The notes under the pieces are model-generated. The model was not told where the DNA came from and ran no database searches. It worked only from the letters and a program-made list of their open reading frames with translations. The position numbers and the translations under genes are program-made. Below are positions 53,569 to 63,700 of a stretch of 64,000 nucleotides of DNA, piece by piece. Within the stretch, counting starts at the first letter, position 1; every line of letters begins with the position of its first letter. Source of the stretch: Symbiodinium natans (lineage: Eukaryota; Sar; Dinophyceae; Suessiales; Symbiodiniaceae); the NCBI GenBank assembly GCA_905221605.1, contig CAJNDS010000791.1, positions 62,001-126,000 of the forward strand, in the 5' to 3' direction.

Positions 53569-53596
53569 GGTTGGTTGGTTGGTTGGTTGGTTGGTT
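53569..53596. repeat. (GGTT)n microsatellite
   Basis: Seven GGTT tetranucleotides directly after the TG run. Confidence 0.96.
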
Positions 53597-53838
53597 GCTT
53601 GATTTGTCCTTTGGAGAGGTGACGCAAGTTTAGCTTTCCTCTCAAAAGCAGTTTCCTTCGAGAGGGCGTTTCCTGTGCCCGGTATATTCCTGTCTTAGAA
53701 AGGATCCTGTCCCAAGGCATGTGAAAAAAGCTTTGGGGCGTTTCCCAACGAAAGAGTCATCCTATGAGAAGTTCTTTCCATTCGGAGGGCGTTTCCCTCC
53801 AGAGGGCGTTTCCCTTCAGGGGGGGACCACCCGAAAAG

Positions 53839-54032
53839 AGCCATTTTGGAGTTTTTGGCTGAAAAAAAAACCCATAAGCCTGCTCAGGTTGAAGGTGGTG
53901 TTTTGGAGCCAAGTTGGAGCGTTTTTTTCAGCAATGAACACCTTCTCCTCACATCCCTCAAAGAGCCATTTATAAGCCTGCTCAGGTATCTCTCTCGCTC
54001 AAAGAGCCATTTTGGAGCATTTTTTGGCTCAA
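53839..54032 (+). other. Spliced-leader-like relics
   Basis: AGCCATTTTGG, the core of the dinoflagellate spliced leader, occurs at 53839-53849 and 54005-54015, and a truncated AGCCATTT near 53964. Each full copy is followed a few bases later by a T-run and GGCT(C/G)AA, the leader's 3' part (for example 54020-54032), and then an A-run. This looks like tandemly decayed leader copies from an inserted cDNA, but none is intact. Confidence 0.4.
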
Positions 54033-54189
54033 AAAAAACCTCTTCCATCAGTCTAGTTTCGCTATTATTGAAGATAGGAGACGTCCCGCAGCGCCCCCAA
54101 TGGCTGGCGCAGCGTCACCTCCGTCTCCACCTGGTTCCGCGTTACCTGGTAGTAGTACGTCTCGTCCGAGAGCTCTGTGACGACGTCGC

Positions 54190-54690
54190 CCCTTTTAGAG
54201 GGTCTTGAAGGCTGTGTTGGGGATTTTAGAGGGTCTTGAGGCGATGTTGGCTCATTGAGAGGCCATGAGGCTATGTTGGCGCTAGGCGTGGCTGGACTTG
54301 GAGGCTCTTGGAGGCTGTGTTGGCTTCCGCTTTGTGGGGGGTGTTAGGGCGGTGTAAAAGGGGTGAACGGGTTGTGAGGGTGCGAGTTGGCCCTTTAGAG
54401 GGTCTTGGCGGCTATGCTGGCCCATTACAGGGTCTTGGAGGCCATGTTGGTCTACGTAGAGGGTCTTGCAGGTGTTGGGGGCCATGTTGGCCCACTTAAC
54501 GCATGTTGGAGGCTATGTTGGCCTTCTTAGAAGGTCTTGGATATGTTGGCCCACTTAGAGGGTCTTGGAGGCGCTTAGAGGGTCTTGGAGGCTATGCTGG
54601 CCCACTTAGAGGGTCTTGGAGGGTGTGTTGGCCTCTAGCTGGAGGGTTTTGGAGGCCATGTTGGTCCACTTAGACGGTCTTGGAGGCTGT
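54190..54690 (+). repeat. ~33-bp tandem repeat (GAGGGTCTTGGAGGCTATGTTGG type)
   Basis: About fourteen irregular units with the phrases TTAGAGGGTCTTGGAGG and ATGTTGGCCCACT. It ends abruptly at about 54690, where unrelated sequence (candidate LTR) begins. Confidence 0.88.
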
Positions 54691-55518
54691 GTTGGAGCTC
54701 ATTGTACATGTTTCTTCTTATGAAGAATTCGATCAAATCGTTTCATATCCTGCTAGTATTGATGGAAAGTCTTTCACTAAAACCTTTTTCGTAACGTGAA
54801 TGGCTCCTCTCATATGAAAACTCAAACACATGTAAAACAATCGCACACACACCGACACATTCAAAATCTGTCCATCTCGGTGACTTCTTGTCTGCGAGAC
54901 TACACAAGATTATCTAGATAGGGGGCAAGCTAACAAGAATTCTGTGAGGACTTGTTACGTCAACTTCCTTAGAGATGGAATGTAAGTCCTTTTAAGTACG
55001 TGCCACCCTCCCCCCCAGCTTCAAACAAATGGCAGGGGGCCTTGCAAAAAATGTTTTGGCTGGGACAGTTAAGAAGGGAGCTTTCCCATACTTGGAGCAG
55101 GGGAAGTGGTGCAATCAGGAGTCTACAGTACAAATTTAATGTCTTAATACACCACTGCATAGTAGTAGACGCCTCTTCCTTGGGAGGGGGGGGGGGGCAA
55201 AAAACAAGTGGAGGGTTGCAGACTTGTTTTTGTTAGTTTTTTCCCCCCCTCAAGGCATAACCCAGCCTTCAAAACCAAACCGCAACCCTGAAATTCCTGA
55301 AAACCGAAAGCTGTGGGAGCCCTTTAATAAAGTGTTCGGAAGTAGTAGAGGTGTGAAATAGTCCTCGTAGACCAGCGCGTACGAAGCCTGTTAGGTAAAA
55401 GCTACAGTACTCATGTACAGTCAGAGTCTGTTTGCCGACCAGTTTTGACAGCACCGACTCACCGCAGGGGCCCCTTTTTGGAGCCAAGGCTCAGACGGGA
55501 AAACGGCCAGTTTTCACA
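54690..55518 (+). mobile_element. Candidate 5' LTR of the copia-type element
   Basis: The right end is suggested by CACA at 55515-55518, one base before a primer-binding-site-like sequence. The left end is a guess: a TGTTGG at 54690 coincides with the end of the 33-bp repeat. The 3' LTR lies outside the window, so neither boundary can be confirmed here. Confidence 0.3.
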
Positions 55519-55519
55519 C

Positions 55520-55532
55520 TGGTAGCGGAGCC
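55520..55532 (+). promoter_or_regulatory. Putative primer-binding site (initiator Met-tRNA type)
   Basis: TGGTAGCGGAGCC matches the common retroelement PBS TGGTATCAGAGCC at 11 of 13 positions, 77 bp before the polyprotein ATG and just after a CA that could end the LTR. Confidence 0.5.
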
Positions 55533-55608
55533 AGTGCCCTTCAGGGGCCAGTGCTCTTTTCACCTTTTTCGTTCGCCCTAGAGGCGATAGCCGCCAGCGT
55601 GTGTCGCC

Positions 55609-58600
55609 ATGGCCACTGGCGGAGGTTTGCGTTTCAATCCTCGGAGCAACCAGGAGCCCGAGCTGACAAAGCAAGGTTTCTTGGTGTATAGTGGATCCGT
55701 TTCGGACTACTATGAGTGGGAATTTCGGGCGATGGCGAAGTACCACGCTACGAAGGCGGATGAAAGGTTTACACTTGGTGCAAAATTGCTGGAGTCCCTT
55801 CGAGGGGACGCTTACATTGTTGCCCAGGACTTGGGGCACGATGTACTGAAGAGCGCCGATGCGATCACGCAGATCATCGACGCTGTGCGTAAGGTGATTT
55901 TTCCTTTGCAGGCCCAAGAGGCAAAGGAACTTTACCGAGTCGGGGCCAGCGTTGGTGGCGTGATGTCAAGACAAGCGGGAGAGTCGATGACCTCCTATAT
56001 CGGGCGAAGAAAGAGATGGTACAGGAAGTTGAAGGAGTTGGACAAGACGATAGAAATATCCGATACCATCCTTGGAGATCTTTTACTCGACAACTCTGGA
56101 TTAGATCGCAAAGAGCGACTAATGGTACTTACAGCTGTCGGGGAAACGTCTTCTTTTGATGCGATCGAGAAAGCCCTCATTACTCAACATGGGAAATTGC
56201 ATGTTCTGGAGTCCCGAAGTTCGGGCAAGGGTGCAAGCAACTACAATCGCCCCAGAGGCATGGCCTACAAGGGAACAAAGAGTTCTGGCAAAGGAAAGGC
56301 GAATGCTCAGAATCACCATGGGGCAGCCTATCTGGCAGAGCCTGAGGACCTCTTCGACTCCTACGACGCCGGGGAATCCTTTTGGGATCCCGAGGCAGAG
56401 GAAGAAGAGCTGGTACCTGATGACCAGGACAGTTCAGCCTTCATGGCTGATTCCCTTGGAGAGGCAACAGCCGAGAAGATAGAGCTGGATGTTGTGGAAG
56501 CATTCCTTTCAACACCAGACTTTAGTCTGGATGATGATGAGTGTATTGCTTTCCTTGCTTCAGCTTGTCAGGCTGAGGTTTGTGCTTTCTTTGCTCGCTC
56601 CAAAGCGAAAGGCAAAGGAAAGCCGATGGGAAAGCATGCCCACGGCTACAGGCCCAAGCCCAGCGGTTTGAGTATTGAAGACCGCAAAGCGAAGCTCAAG
56701 GAGATCAAGGCACGTAGCGTTTGTCGCACGTGCGGGAAGAAAGGGCATTGGGCTGGTGACCGAGATTGCAAAGGCAAGCCATCTTCAGGAGGCAGCAGCA
56801 CGCAAGGCACCAAGGATAGAACTGCGCATTTCTCCGCGATCTTGACAAAAGACGCGTCCGTGCAGACCTCGTTTTGTTGCTCATCTTCGGAGAGCGAAGG
56901 GTTAGAGGTACTGCATAAGCCTCAAATGTTTCTGGCGCTGGATGACGACCACGAGCATCCCGAGGGTTACCCGGGCTTCTTCAACCCCGGAGACTTTGCG
57001 GAGGAAGAAGAAGAGCTCGAAGAAGCAGATGGGTCGTTTGAGTTGCTAGAAGCGCCGCCTGAGGGTTCGGACACCGTTTTTGGGTTCGGAGTTCACCGAG
57101 GTTCCACCTTCGGGGATGTCGTTTTGAGACACCCTGACTATTTCACGTGGGGCATCAAGGAAAAGAACCCCAGCCGAACGCTGGAGGAGTTCCTTGTGTG
57201 GTGTAACATGTACTACGTGTTCCCACGTGGAAAGGCCGAGAGAAGGGAATACCCTCTTTCAGGTTATGAGGCGCGAGACCTCGAGTCTGTTAAGGCCTGG
57301 ATGCTGTCACAAGGCATCGGTGGAAAGGTGAACAAGTCAAAGCTCGCCAATCTGAAGCCGGATCCTCGTGGACCGTGCCAAGGCGGATGCCCGGCTCATG
57401 CCATTAGTAAGGCAGGGTCAAATGACAAGGTCATCAAGACCACTTGCATGATTTGTGGCCACCGATGGTCAGAGCCACGGCCACAAGCGCAGCCCACGAG
57501 GGATGCGACGACTTGTCCTCACAGCCGCACGGACAACAGAGGTTCCACCAAGGCCGTGCACAAGGTCTGGTGTTTGGACTGTTGTACTTTTGTTGAGGAG
57601 ATGCCGCAGGCGCTCCACAAGCAACAGGTTGAGCTAGGGAGAGCCGCGCAACAGGCACCCCTGAAGGCTCAGGACCTCACCCGTCGTACGCTTCAGGACA
57701 CACCTCTTACGCAGATGGAGGCAGGCGAGGTAATCAAGCATTTTGTGAAGAACATGAATAGATACCTCACGAGAGTAGAGAGCACTTCCTCGCAGGAACT
57801 TCTGAGCATGTTGAGTGACTCTGTTGATTTTGTAGTAGCAAGCCAAGCCACTCAGCGAGTTTTAGGGACGGCTAGTAGTAGCTCAGGTTTCGTTAGGAGG
57901 GATCTCCAAGCTCAGGCCCTAAACCCCGTAGGAAGAAGTCCTCCAGGAACTCCCGCTCACGCCTCTGCCGCCGCAGCCGTTTTGGCCCCTAGGACGCCGC
58001 CTAGGACCCCGCAGAGGCCGACAGCGCCTCAGCTTCCTGAGAGGGGCAATCCTCCAGGATATCCACCGCACGCCTTTATGGCGGTGGAAACGCCCGAGCC
58101 TGTGTTGGAGCAGCTCGAGGAGGTCGATCCCCTTAGGGACGACCATGTCTACGCCATGCTCGATGAAGGTTGCAACTCCACCTGTCACGGGGAGAAATGG
58201 CGTATAGACGCAGAAAAGAAGCTCGAGAAGCTTGGCTTCCGAGCGAAAGCTGCACCACTTACCGTGGGCACCTACCGTGGAATCGGAGGTGCAGAGGCCA
58301 CGCAGAGATTGGTGTTTCCAATCGCTCTGGCGATGGAGCCATCTCAGCTGTCTTGGAATGGCAGCGTGGCAAGCAATGAGATTGGGGGGCAAGACTTTCC
58401 GCTCCTTCTCTCGTTGCAAGTGCAGCAGAAGCTAGGCCTAAGGAAGGACGTGAGAGCCGGACTAGTTCAACTAGCCGACTACCCAGGCCAAAGCTTGAGG
58501 TTGTTCAAGAACAGCCGAACCGGACTACTGATGATCCGAATCGACCAGTTCGAGAAGGACTTGGCCGAAGGACATCAGGAGTTCAGACTGGAAGAGTATC

Positions 58601-60654
58601 CGAACCTGCCAAAGGTCGGACACCAGTCACCTTCAAGGACCGTTATGGCCTTGAGGAGCGCCTCACCGGTTCAGAGAGCCTACATGATAGCCGATACAAA
58701 GCCGAACATCGTTTTGATGTCGGCAGGAGTGTGGACGCTAGACGTAGGCGCGGAAAGTTCCAAAGTGAGTAAGGAACTCACCGACGCAGTGGACAGAATC
58801 CACGCGAACCGATTTTCGGTCGCACTTCCGAAGAATCTTGAATTGGTGAAGAGAAGTTTGAGGAAGAACTACCCGATTATCACAGAGGAAGTGAAATCGG
58901 ACGATCACCTTGTGATCTTGGATGTAAGGGACATCCCAGACCCGAAGAATTACCGGGATCATATCGGGACGTACCCGGAGAACCTGCACCACACCGTCTA
59001 CAGCAAGACTTTTCTATCCCTTTGGGAAGAAATTGCAAAGCAGATCGATCGGATTATCCGACGATCGAAAGATGGTGACAAGATCATCATCCTTTTCTTG
59101 TGCACTGGGGGAAAGCACAGGAGTGTAGCCCTGAGACACCTTGTGCAAGTCGTACTAGAGAATGTCTATGGCATCTGTGCTGGATATCTGGACGTGTCGA
59201 GAACAGTCAATTGGCATAAAACATGCCAAGGCTGCACAAGATGCAGACATGTCGAGAGTGACGACAAAGAAATCCTTGAGGAGATGGAGGCCTACGTCGT
59301 CAAGCAATGGAAGGGTTTCTTCGACCCCTCAAGAACGCCAGTGAAGGGAAGAAGTCGCACACCAGCAGGAACTTGGGTGCGAAAGGACGGGAGAGGTGAT
59401 GCCTCTACACCTTCTTCGTCCGCCTCGAAGCAGGGAGATCAGCAACTGACTCCCGGCACGGGGGCCACGCCAAAGGCGATGCCGAAGGACGGAGGCACGC
59501 CGGAGAGAAAAGGAAAGGCTTCGACCTCTACGGATGTCAAGGACACCGAGAAGGACAAGAAGAAGGCGCATGCAGCAAACGCGAGCGCGAAGAAAGGAGC
59601 CCGCAAGGCGGAGGCCGGAGACTCGTTAACGAGCTCCGATGACGACTTGTTGGGAACCAGTGGCGTCCCAGAACACTATCACGACTTCTCCGACTTGATT
59701 GAGGAAGACCACCGGGACTTGGAGCGCATCGCGTACATTTTCATCCACAGGATCGTCCAGGTTTTTCAACCGGACGCCCTAACAAAGCCGGATACGCTGA
59801 TCCGCAAGTATTCGGACAGCTTGGTGTTGGCTATGGGTGCGGTCGCCCGCAAGTATCTGGACGAGAAGCAAGCTCGCCAGATCCTCGAAGCAGTCTTACG
59901 TTTGCGTAGACTGGACATCGAGGGTTTCAACGCAGAGTACCTCGAGAAGTCTCTTAGGGCAGCCACCGAAATGGTTGATGAGCTCGACGAGGCGACGCCT
60001 GACTTCGGCACCAGAGACGTGCGAGACAGCATGCGGGGCCGCAGTCTAGGCTCAGCTGCCGCAGGATCGAGGGATAATCCCCGATCCAGGAGCGCTCGGG
60101 GGTATGGGCGAAGCGCAACCCCAGTTAGGAAGAAGTGGCATTGGGACGATCGTCGAGACGTCCGGAACACGCCACGCAAGAGCCGCGAGGAGGAAGCCAG
60201 GGAGTATCAGGAGCGTAGGGACGCGCGAGAGTCTCGCGAAAGCCAGCAGCGTCGTGTGAGGAACGACCAGGACCACGAGCGTGCGAGGTCAGACCTGCTG
60301 GGTATGGGGATTGATCCGAACTTACCAAGCGAGATCACCTCAGCTTACCTTGACCAGATGTGGCAAGGAGACCCTCGGACTTCGAAGAAGCCGGTGCTAA
60401 TGCTGTGGGTACAGGACCCGAAGGAAAAGAATGGGCCTGTGAGAGTGACCCTTAAAACGGGCACTTACAACACTGCCACGAAGGTCGCGCCCGAGCTGAA
60501 GAACTGGTACAAGAACACGTTCGTTCAGCGCGAGGAAGGAGGCGACTGGTCTTGGGCAGAGCGATGGGAGTGGCCAACTCACGTTCAGGAGTTCAGCGAG
60601 AAAACGTACAGGGTAGCAATTGTTTTGTGCGCCCAGAGAATGAACCACAGCTGA
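55609..60654 (+). CDS. Copia-type polyprotein, upstream part: gag, protease, RapZ-C-like domain
   Basis: The ATG at 55609 (GCCATGG context) opens 1,681 codons to a TGA. Residues ~20-200: gag capsid-like helices, then a G/K-rich linker. Residues 372-387: zinc knuckle C-x2-C-x4-H-x6-C (usual spacing x4). Residues ~491-520: FG-x4-G-x-TF-x-DV...P-x-YF-x-W, as in the exonuclease-X-type C-terminal (DUF3820-like) fold. Residues ~613-659: second zinc module (C613-x2-C616, CPH, WC655-x2-CC659). Residues 849-861: retropepsin-like site with D852-E-G instead of D-S/T-G. Residues ~1085-1215: RapZ C-terminal-like domain (DVR-x-IPDP at 1105, CTGGKHRSV at 1165-1173) followed by C1206-x2-C1209-x2-C1212. Residues ~1430-1560: R/S/E-rich. 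The same frame continues after the stop as integrase and RT. Confidence 0.88.
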   Translation: MATGGGLRFNPRSNQEPELTKQGFLVYSGSVSDYYEWEFRAMAKYHATKADERFTLGAKLLESLRGDAYIVAQDLGHDVLKSADAITQIIDAVRKVIFPLQAQEAKELYRVGASVGGVMSRQAGESMTSYIGRRKRWYRKLKELDKTIEISDTILGDLLLDNSGLDRKERLMVLTAVGETSSFDAIEKALITQHGKLHVLESRSSGKGASNYNRPRGMAYKGTKSSGKGKANAQNHHGAAYLAEPEDLFDSYDAGESFWDPEAEEEELVPDDQDSSAFMADSLGEATAEKIELDVVEAFLSTPDFSLDDDECIAFLASACQAEVCAFFARSKAKGKGKPMGKHAHGYRPKPSGLSIEDRKAKLKEIKARSVCRTCGKKGHWAGDRDCKGKPSSGGSSTQGTKDRTAHFSAILTKDASVQTSFCCSSSESEGLEVLHKPQMFLALDDDHEHPEGYPGFFNPGDFAEEEEELEEADGSFELLEAPPEGSDTVFGFGVHRGSTFGDVVLRHPDYFTWGIKEKNPSRTLEEFLVWCNMYYVFPRGKAERREYPLSGYEARDLESVKAWMLSQGIGGKVNKSKLANLKPDPRGPCQGGCPAHAISKAGSNDKVIKTTCMICGHRWSEPRPQAQPTRDATTCPHSRTDNRGSTKAVHKVWCLDCCTFVEEMPQALHKQQVELGRAAQQAPLKAQDLTRRTLQDTPLTQMEAGEVIKHFVKNMNRYLTRVESTSSQELLSMLSDSVDFVVASQATQRVLGTASSSSGFVRRDLQAQALNPVGRSPPGTPAHASAAAAVLAPRTPPRTPQRPTAPQLPERGNPPGYPPHAFMAVETPEPVLEQLEEVDPLRDDHVYAMLDEGCNSTCHGEKWRIDAEKKLEKLGFRAKAAPLTVGTYRGIGGAEATQRLVFPIALAMEPSQLSWNGSVASNEIGGQDFPLLLSLQVQQKLGLRKDVRAGLVQLADYPGQSLRLFKNSRTGLLMIRIDQFEKDLAEGHQEFRLEEYPNLPKVGHQSPSRTVMALRSASPVQRAYMIADTKPNIVLMSAGVWTLDVGAESSKVSKELTDAVDRIHANRFSVALPKNLELVKRSLRKNYPIITEEVKSDDHLVILDVRDIPDPKNYRDHIGTYPENLHHTVYSKTFLSLWEEIAKQIDRIIRRSKDGDKIIILFLCTGGKHRSVALRHLVQVVLENVYGICAGYLDVSRTVNWHKTCQGCTRCRHVESDDKEILEEMEAYVVKQWKGFFDPSRTPVKGRSRTPAGTWVRKDGRGDASTPSSSASKQGDQQLTPGTGATPKAMPKDGGTPERKGKASTSTDVKDTEKDKKKAHAANASAKKGARKAEAGDSLTSSDDDLLGTSGVPEHYHDFSDLIEEDHRDLERIAYIFIHRIVQVFQPDALTKPDTLIRKYSDSLVLAMGAVARKYLDEKQARQILEAVLRLRRLDIEGFNAEYLEKSLRAATEMVDELDEATPDFGTRDVRDSMRGRSLGSAAAGSRDNPRSRSARGYGRSATPVRKKWHWDDRRDVRNTPRKSREEEAREYQERRDARESRESQQRRVRNDQDHERARSDLLGMGIDPNLPSEITSAYLDQMWQGDPRTSKKPVLMLWVQDPKEKNGPVRVTLKTGTYNTATKVAPELKNWYKNTFVQREEGGDWSWAERWEWPTHVQEFSEKTYRVAIVLCAQRMNHS

Positions 60655-60727
60655 CTATTTGACGAAAGTGAGGTATACGATGGTTCGCAGTTTTGCTCTG
60701 CCTACTACTCCACGCCATCGATATACC
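60652..60727 (+). promoter_or_regulatory. Candidate UGA stop-codon readthrough signal with stem-loop
   Basis: The only stop in ~2,797 codons is TGA followed by CTA, a hexanucleotide known from readthrough genes. Seventeen bases later, GGTATACGATGG (60672-60683) pairs with CCATCGATATACC (60715-60727): 12 base pairs with a single bulged A. The 31-nt loop holds a further GCAG/CTGC pair. The frame is the same on both sides. Confidence 0.65.
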
Positions 60728-63700
60728 CTGGAGCGCCTGTAATGGGCACAAAGGAAAGAGAGACCTTTGAGAAAGGCTCTCGACAAATGAGCAAGCGAGA
60801 TTCGCTGCTATGGAAGGAGTTGAGGGGATCGTTTACGACCCCTGAAGAACCAAGAAAGGTATTCCTTCTTGGACAATGGTTCGGACCTTTTGAGGAGGCC
60901 GAAATGAAAGCAGCAGACCCCGGACCAGATCTGGCCGGGTATGAGACTGCGAGTTGGAGGCATAAAGTGTCCCAACAGATCCAATCGTTTCAGCCAGACC
61001 TACTCTTAGTTCTGTTTCCGGGAGACTGCACCAAGCAGCTCTCAGAGACCGCCTCGGAGTGGCTACAGGACTTGCTCTCGCAGAGTGAAATGTGCGTTTG
61101 CGTTTTAGACGAAGTGGGTTCAGTTAGGTGGAAAGATTTGGAAGGTTTGGAAAGGGACGACAGTAAAAGTTTTGAACTTTACTACGCTAGAGGTGACCTT
61201 TGTATAGGCACTAGTAACCAAGGCTTGGGGGAGACTCTTTCTGTGTGGGCTAGTCAGGATCATAGTCGCTACTATGCCCCGATAAGCATTGACACGATAC
61301 ACACTCACGAAGGTTTCAGTCGGTTGATTGTTGATGTTTTGGAAGAGACTCTTCATGACCACGATCTTCATGTTGCGTTCCCTGTTGAAGCTTTGATTGA
61401 AGATCATATGGAGTTGGGTACTCTTGACACTGTTCCTTTAGGGGAGGATGTTGAAGGTTTGGACCTCAACTTTGTCGACCCGATGCAAGATCATGAAGAT
61501 GACTTGTTGGATACCTTACCCCTCGCCGGTTTCCCTAAGGATGAGGCCGAAAGGCGTAGGGAGTGGGCTAAGGTTCCTAGGAAGGTGAGGATCGCAATTA
61601 GGCGACTTCACAACATGATGTCACACAAGCCAAAGGAAGTTTTGTTACAGGTTTTGAGAGGTTCAGGAGCTTCGGACGATATGATTAGGGCGGCGAAAGC
61701 ATTCAGGTGCCCTACATGTGCTGTTTCACAAGAGATCCCGAAGACTCACCCTGTTTCCGCACCACCTTCCTATGTTTTTAACAAGGAAGTTTCAATTGAT
61801 GTGTTTGAGGTTCAGGATTCGGACAGAACCAAATACCAGTTTCTTAACATGATATGTGTAGGTACTTGTTACCAAGTTGTTGCGTTGGTCAGGGTAGGAG
61901 AAGGACAACCTACCAGCGCGCAGTGTTTGAAAAAGTTCCAGAGACACTGGGTACAGTGGGCTGGATGGCCCGAATCTGTTTCAACAGATCGGGGATTGCA
62001 CAATCGCGGCGCATTTGCAACCGGACTTTCGCAACATGGCGTTGTGTTGAGGCAAGCCGGTCTTGAAAGTCCAGAACACATCGGAAGATGTGAAAGGCAC
62101 GGAGGTATCATTAAAAGAGCCTACCGAAGAGTGTGCAGACAGCACCACCTGCAAGGTAAAGAACAGGTGAAAGCAGCTATGACAGAATGTCAAGTTGCCA
62201 AGAATGAATTTGTGAGACATGGAGGATTTTCCCCGTCGCAATGGGTACTTGGAAGGCAACCTAGAGGCATAGGACATCTCTTGGATGAGGATGAACTAGG
62301 TCAGCTAGGAGTACTCAGTGGAGCGATGGACCCCTCCACAGCATTTGGACGCAGCATAGAGTACCGCCACACTGCGAGAAGAGCGTACGTACAGGCAGAT
62401 ACTTCAAGGCGAGCTAGAGCCGCCGTGCTGCGCAAGTCGGGACCACTACCAGGCAAGTACTCCGCAGGAGACTTGGTGTGCTACCGAATCGAAAGAGACT
62501 CGAGCGGTGTGCCTAGCTGGAGTGGAGTTTCTCGCATCATTGGTTTTGATGGGAAGACCGTCTGGGTAACGCACAGAGGCGTGCCCGTAGCAACTAGTTT
62601 AGGCAAACTCCGACCGTGTACTTCGGCGGAAGTTCTAGCTTATCAGATTTTGAGTAAAGGCAACTTACAGTACGAACACCTAGAATCTGAGAGAGAGCAG
62701 CAGCGATTTGTCGATGCGCGAGCGCACGACAGTGATGCAGACGATGAAGAGGACAGTGACTCTGCACGTCCGTCTTCTGCCATACGCTCAAATCCTTTGG
62801 AAGGATTGAGGACAGTGAGAAGGAGAGTGGGATTTACTCCTGAAGAGTCACGGGCAGAGCCCCGTGTAGAGCCCACGATAGAAGAACCCGAAGTAGAAGA
62901 CGCTCAACAGATGGATGAGCCTACGGTGGAAGCCGTAGCAGAGAATGATCCGCAACTTGACGCGGCGGACATTCCGGTTCCCGAAGAAGAGGACACAGCT
63001 GATGCTTTATTGGCACAGTTTAAGATTCCCACGTATGGATCGAAAGAGTGCAACAAGTATAGAGCTTTTGTGGCCGATCGAATAGACTCAGAAAGCGCCC
63101 GAAAGTGGTTGAAGAAAAGGAGCAGCTATTCTAACAAGAAGAAAGCTGCGCAGAACAAGGTGTTCACATACGAAAAGTGTTCACCAGAGTTGCAAAAGGG
63201 AATCGACGGATCCCGTAAGGTCGAATGGGACAAGTGGAAAGAGTTTAACGCTGCACTTGATCTCGATGAAGAGCAGTACCAGAAGCTTAAAGATGAAGGC
63301 CATGAGGAAGTACCGCTCAAGTGGGTTGACACAGATAAGAACGATGCACTTAGAGGCACGCAACCAGATATTGAAGTACGGCATAAAAGTCGACTCGTCA
63401 CCAGAGGAGATTTGGAGTCTGGGGATATCCGATCGGATTCTCCGACGGCAGATATAGAAGCTCAGAATTTGATATTCAGCTTCGCCGCTTCGCGGAAGGT
63501 GAGAATAGGCTCAGCCGACATCACAAATGCCTATTTTCAAGGAGAGGAATTAGACAGAGTACTAATCCTCAAACAGCCAAAGGGAGGACTCCCAGGGGAG
63601 CCCCCAGAGCGAAGGTTTCTGGCAAGGGTACCCGTGTACGGGACTCATGACGGAGGACGTAAGTTTTGGAAACGTCTCAAGACCAGTGCGCAGAAAAGAG

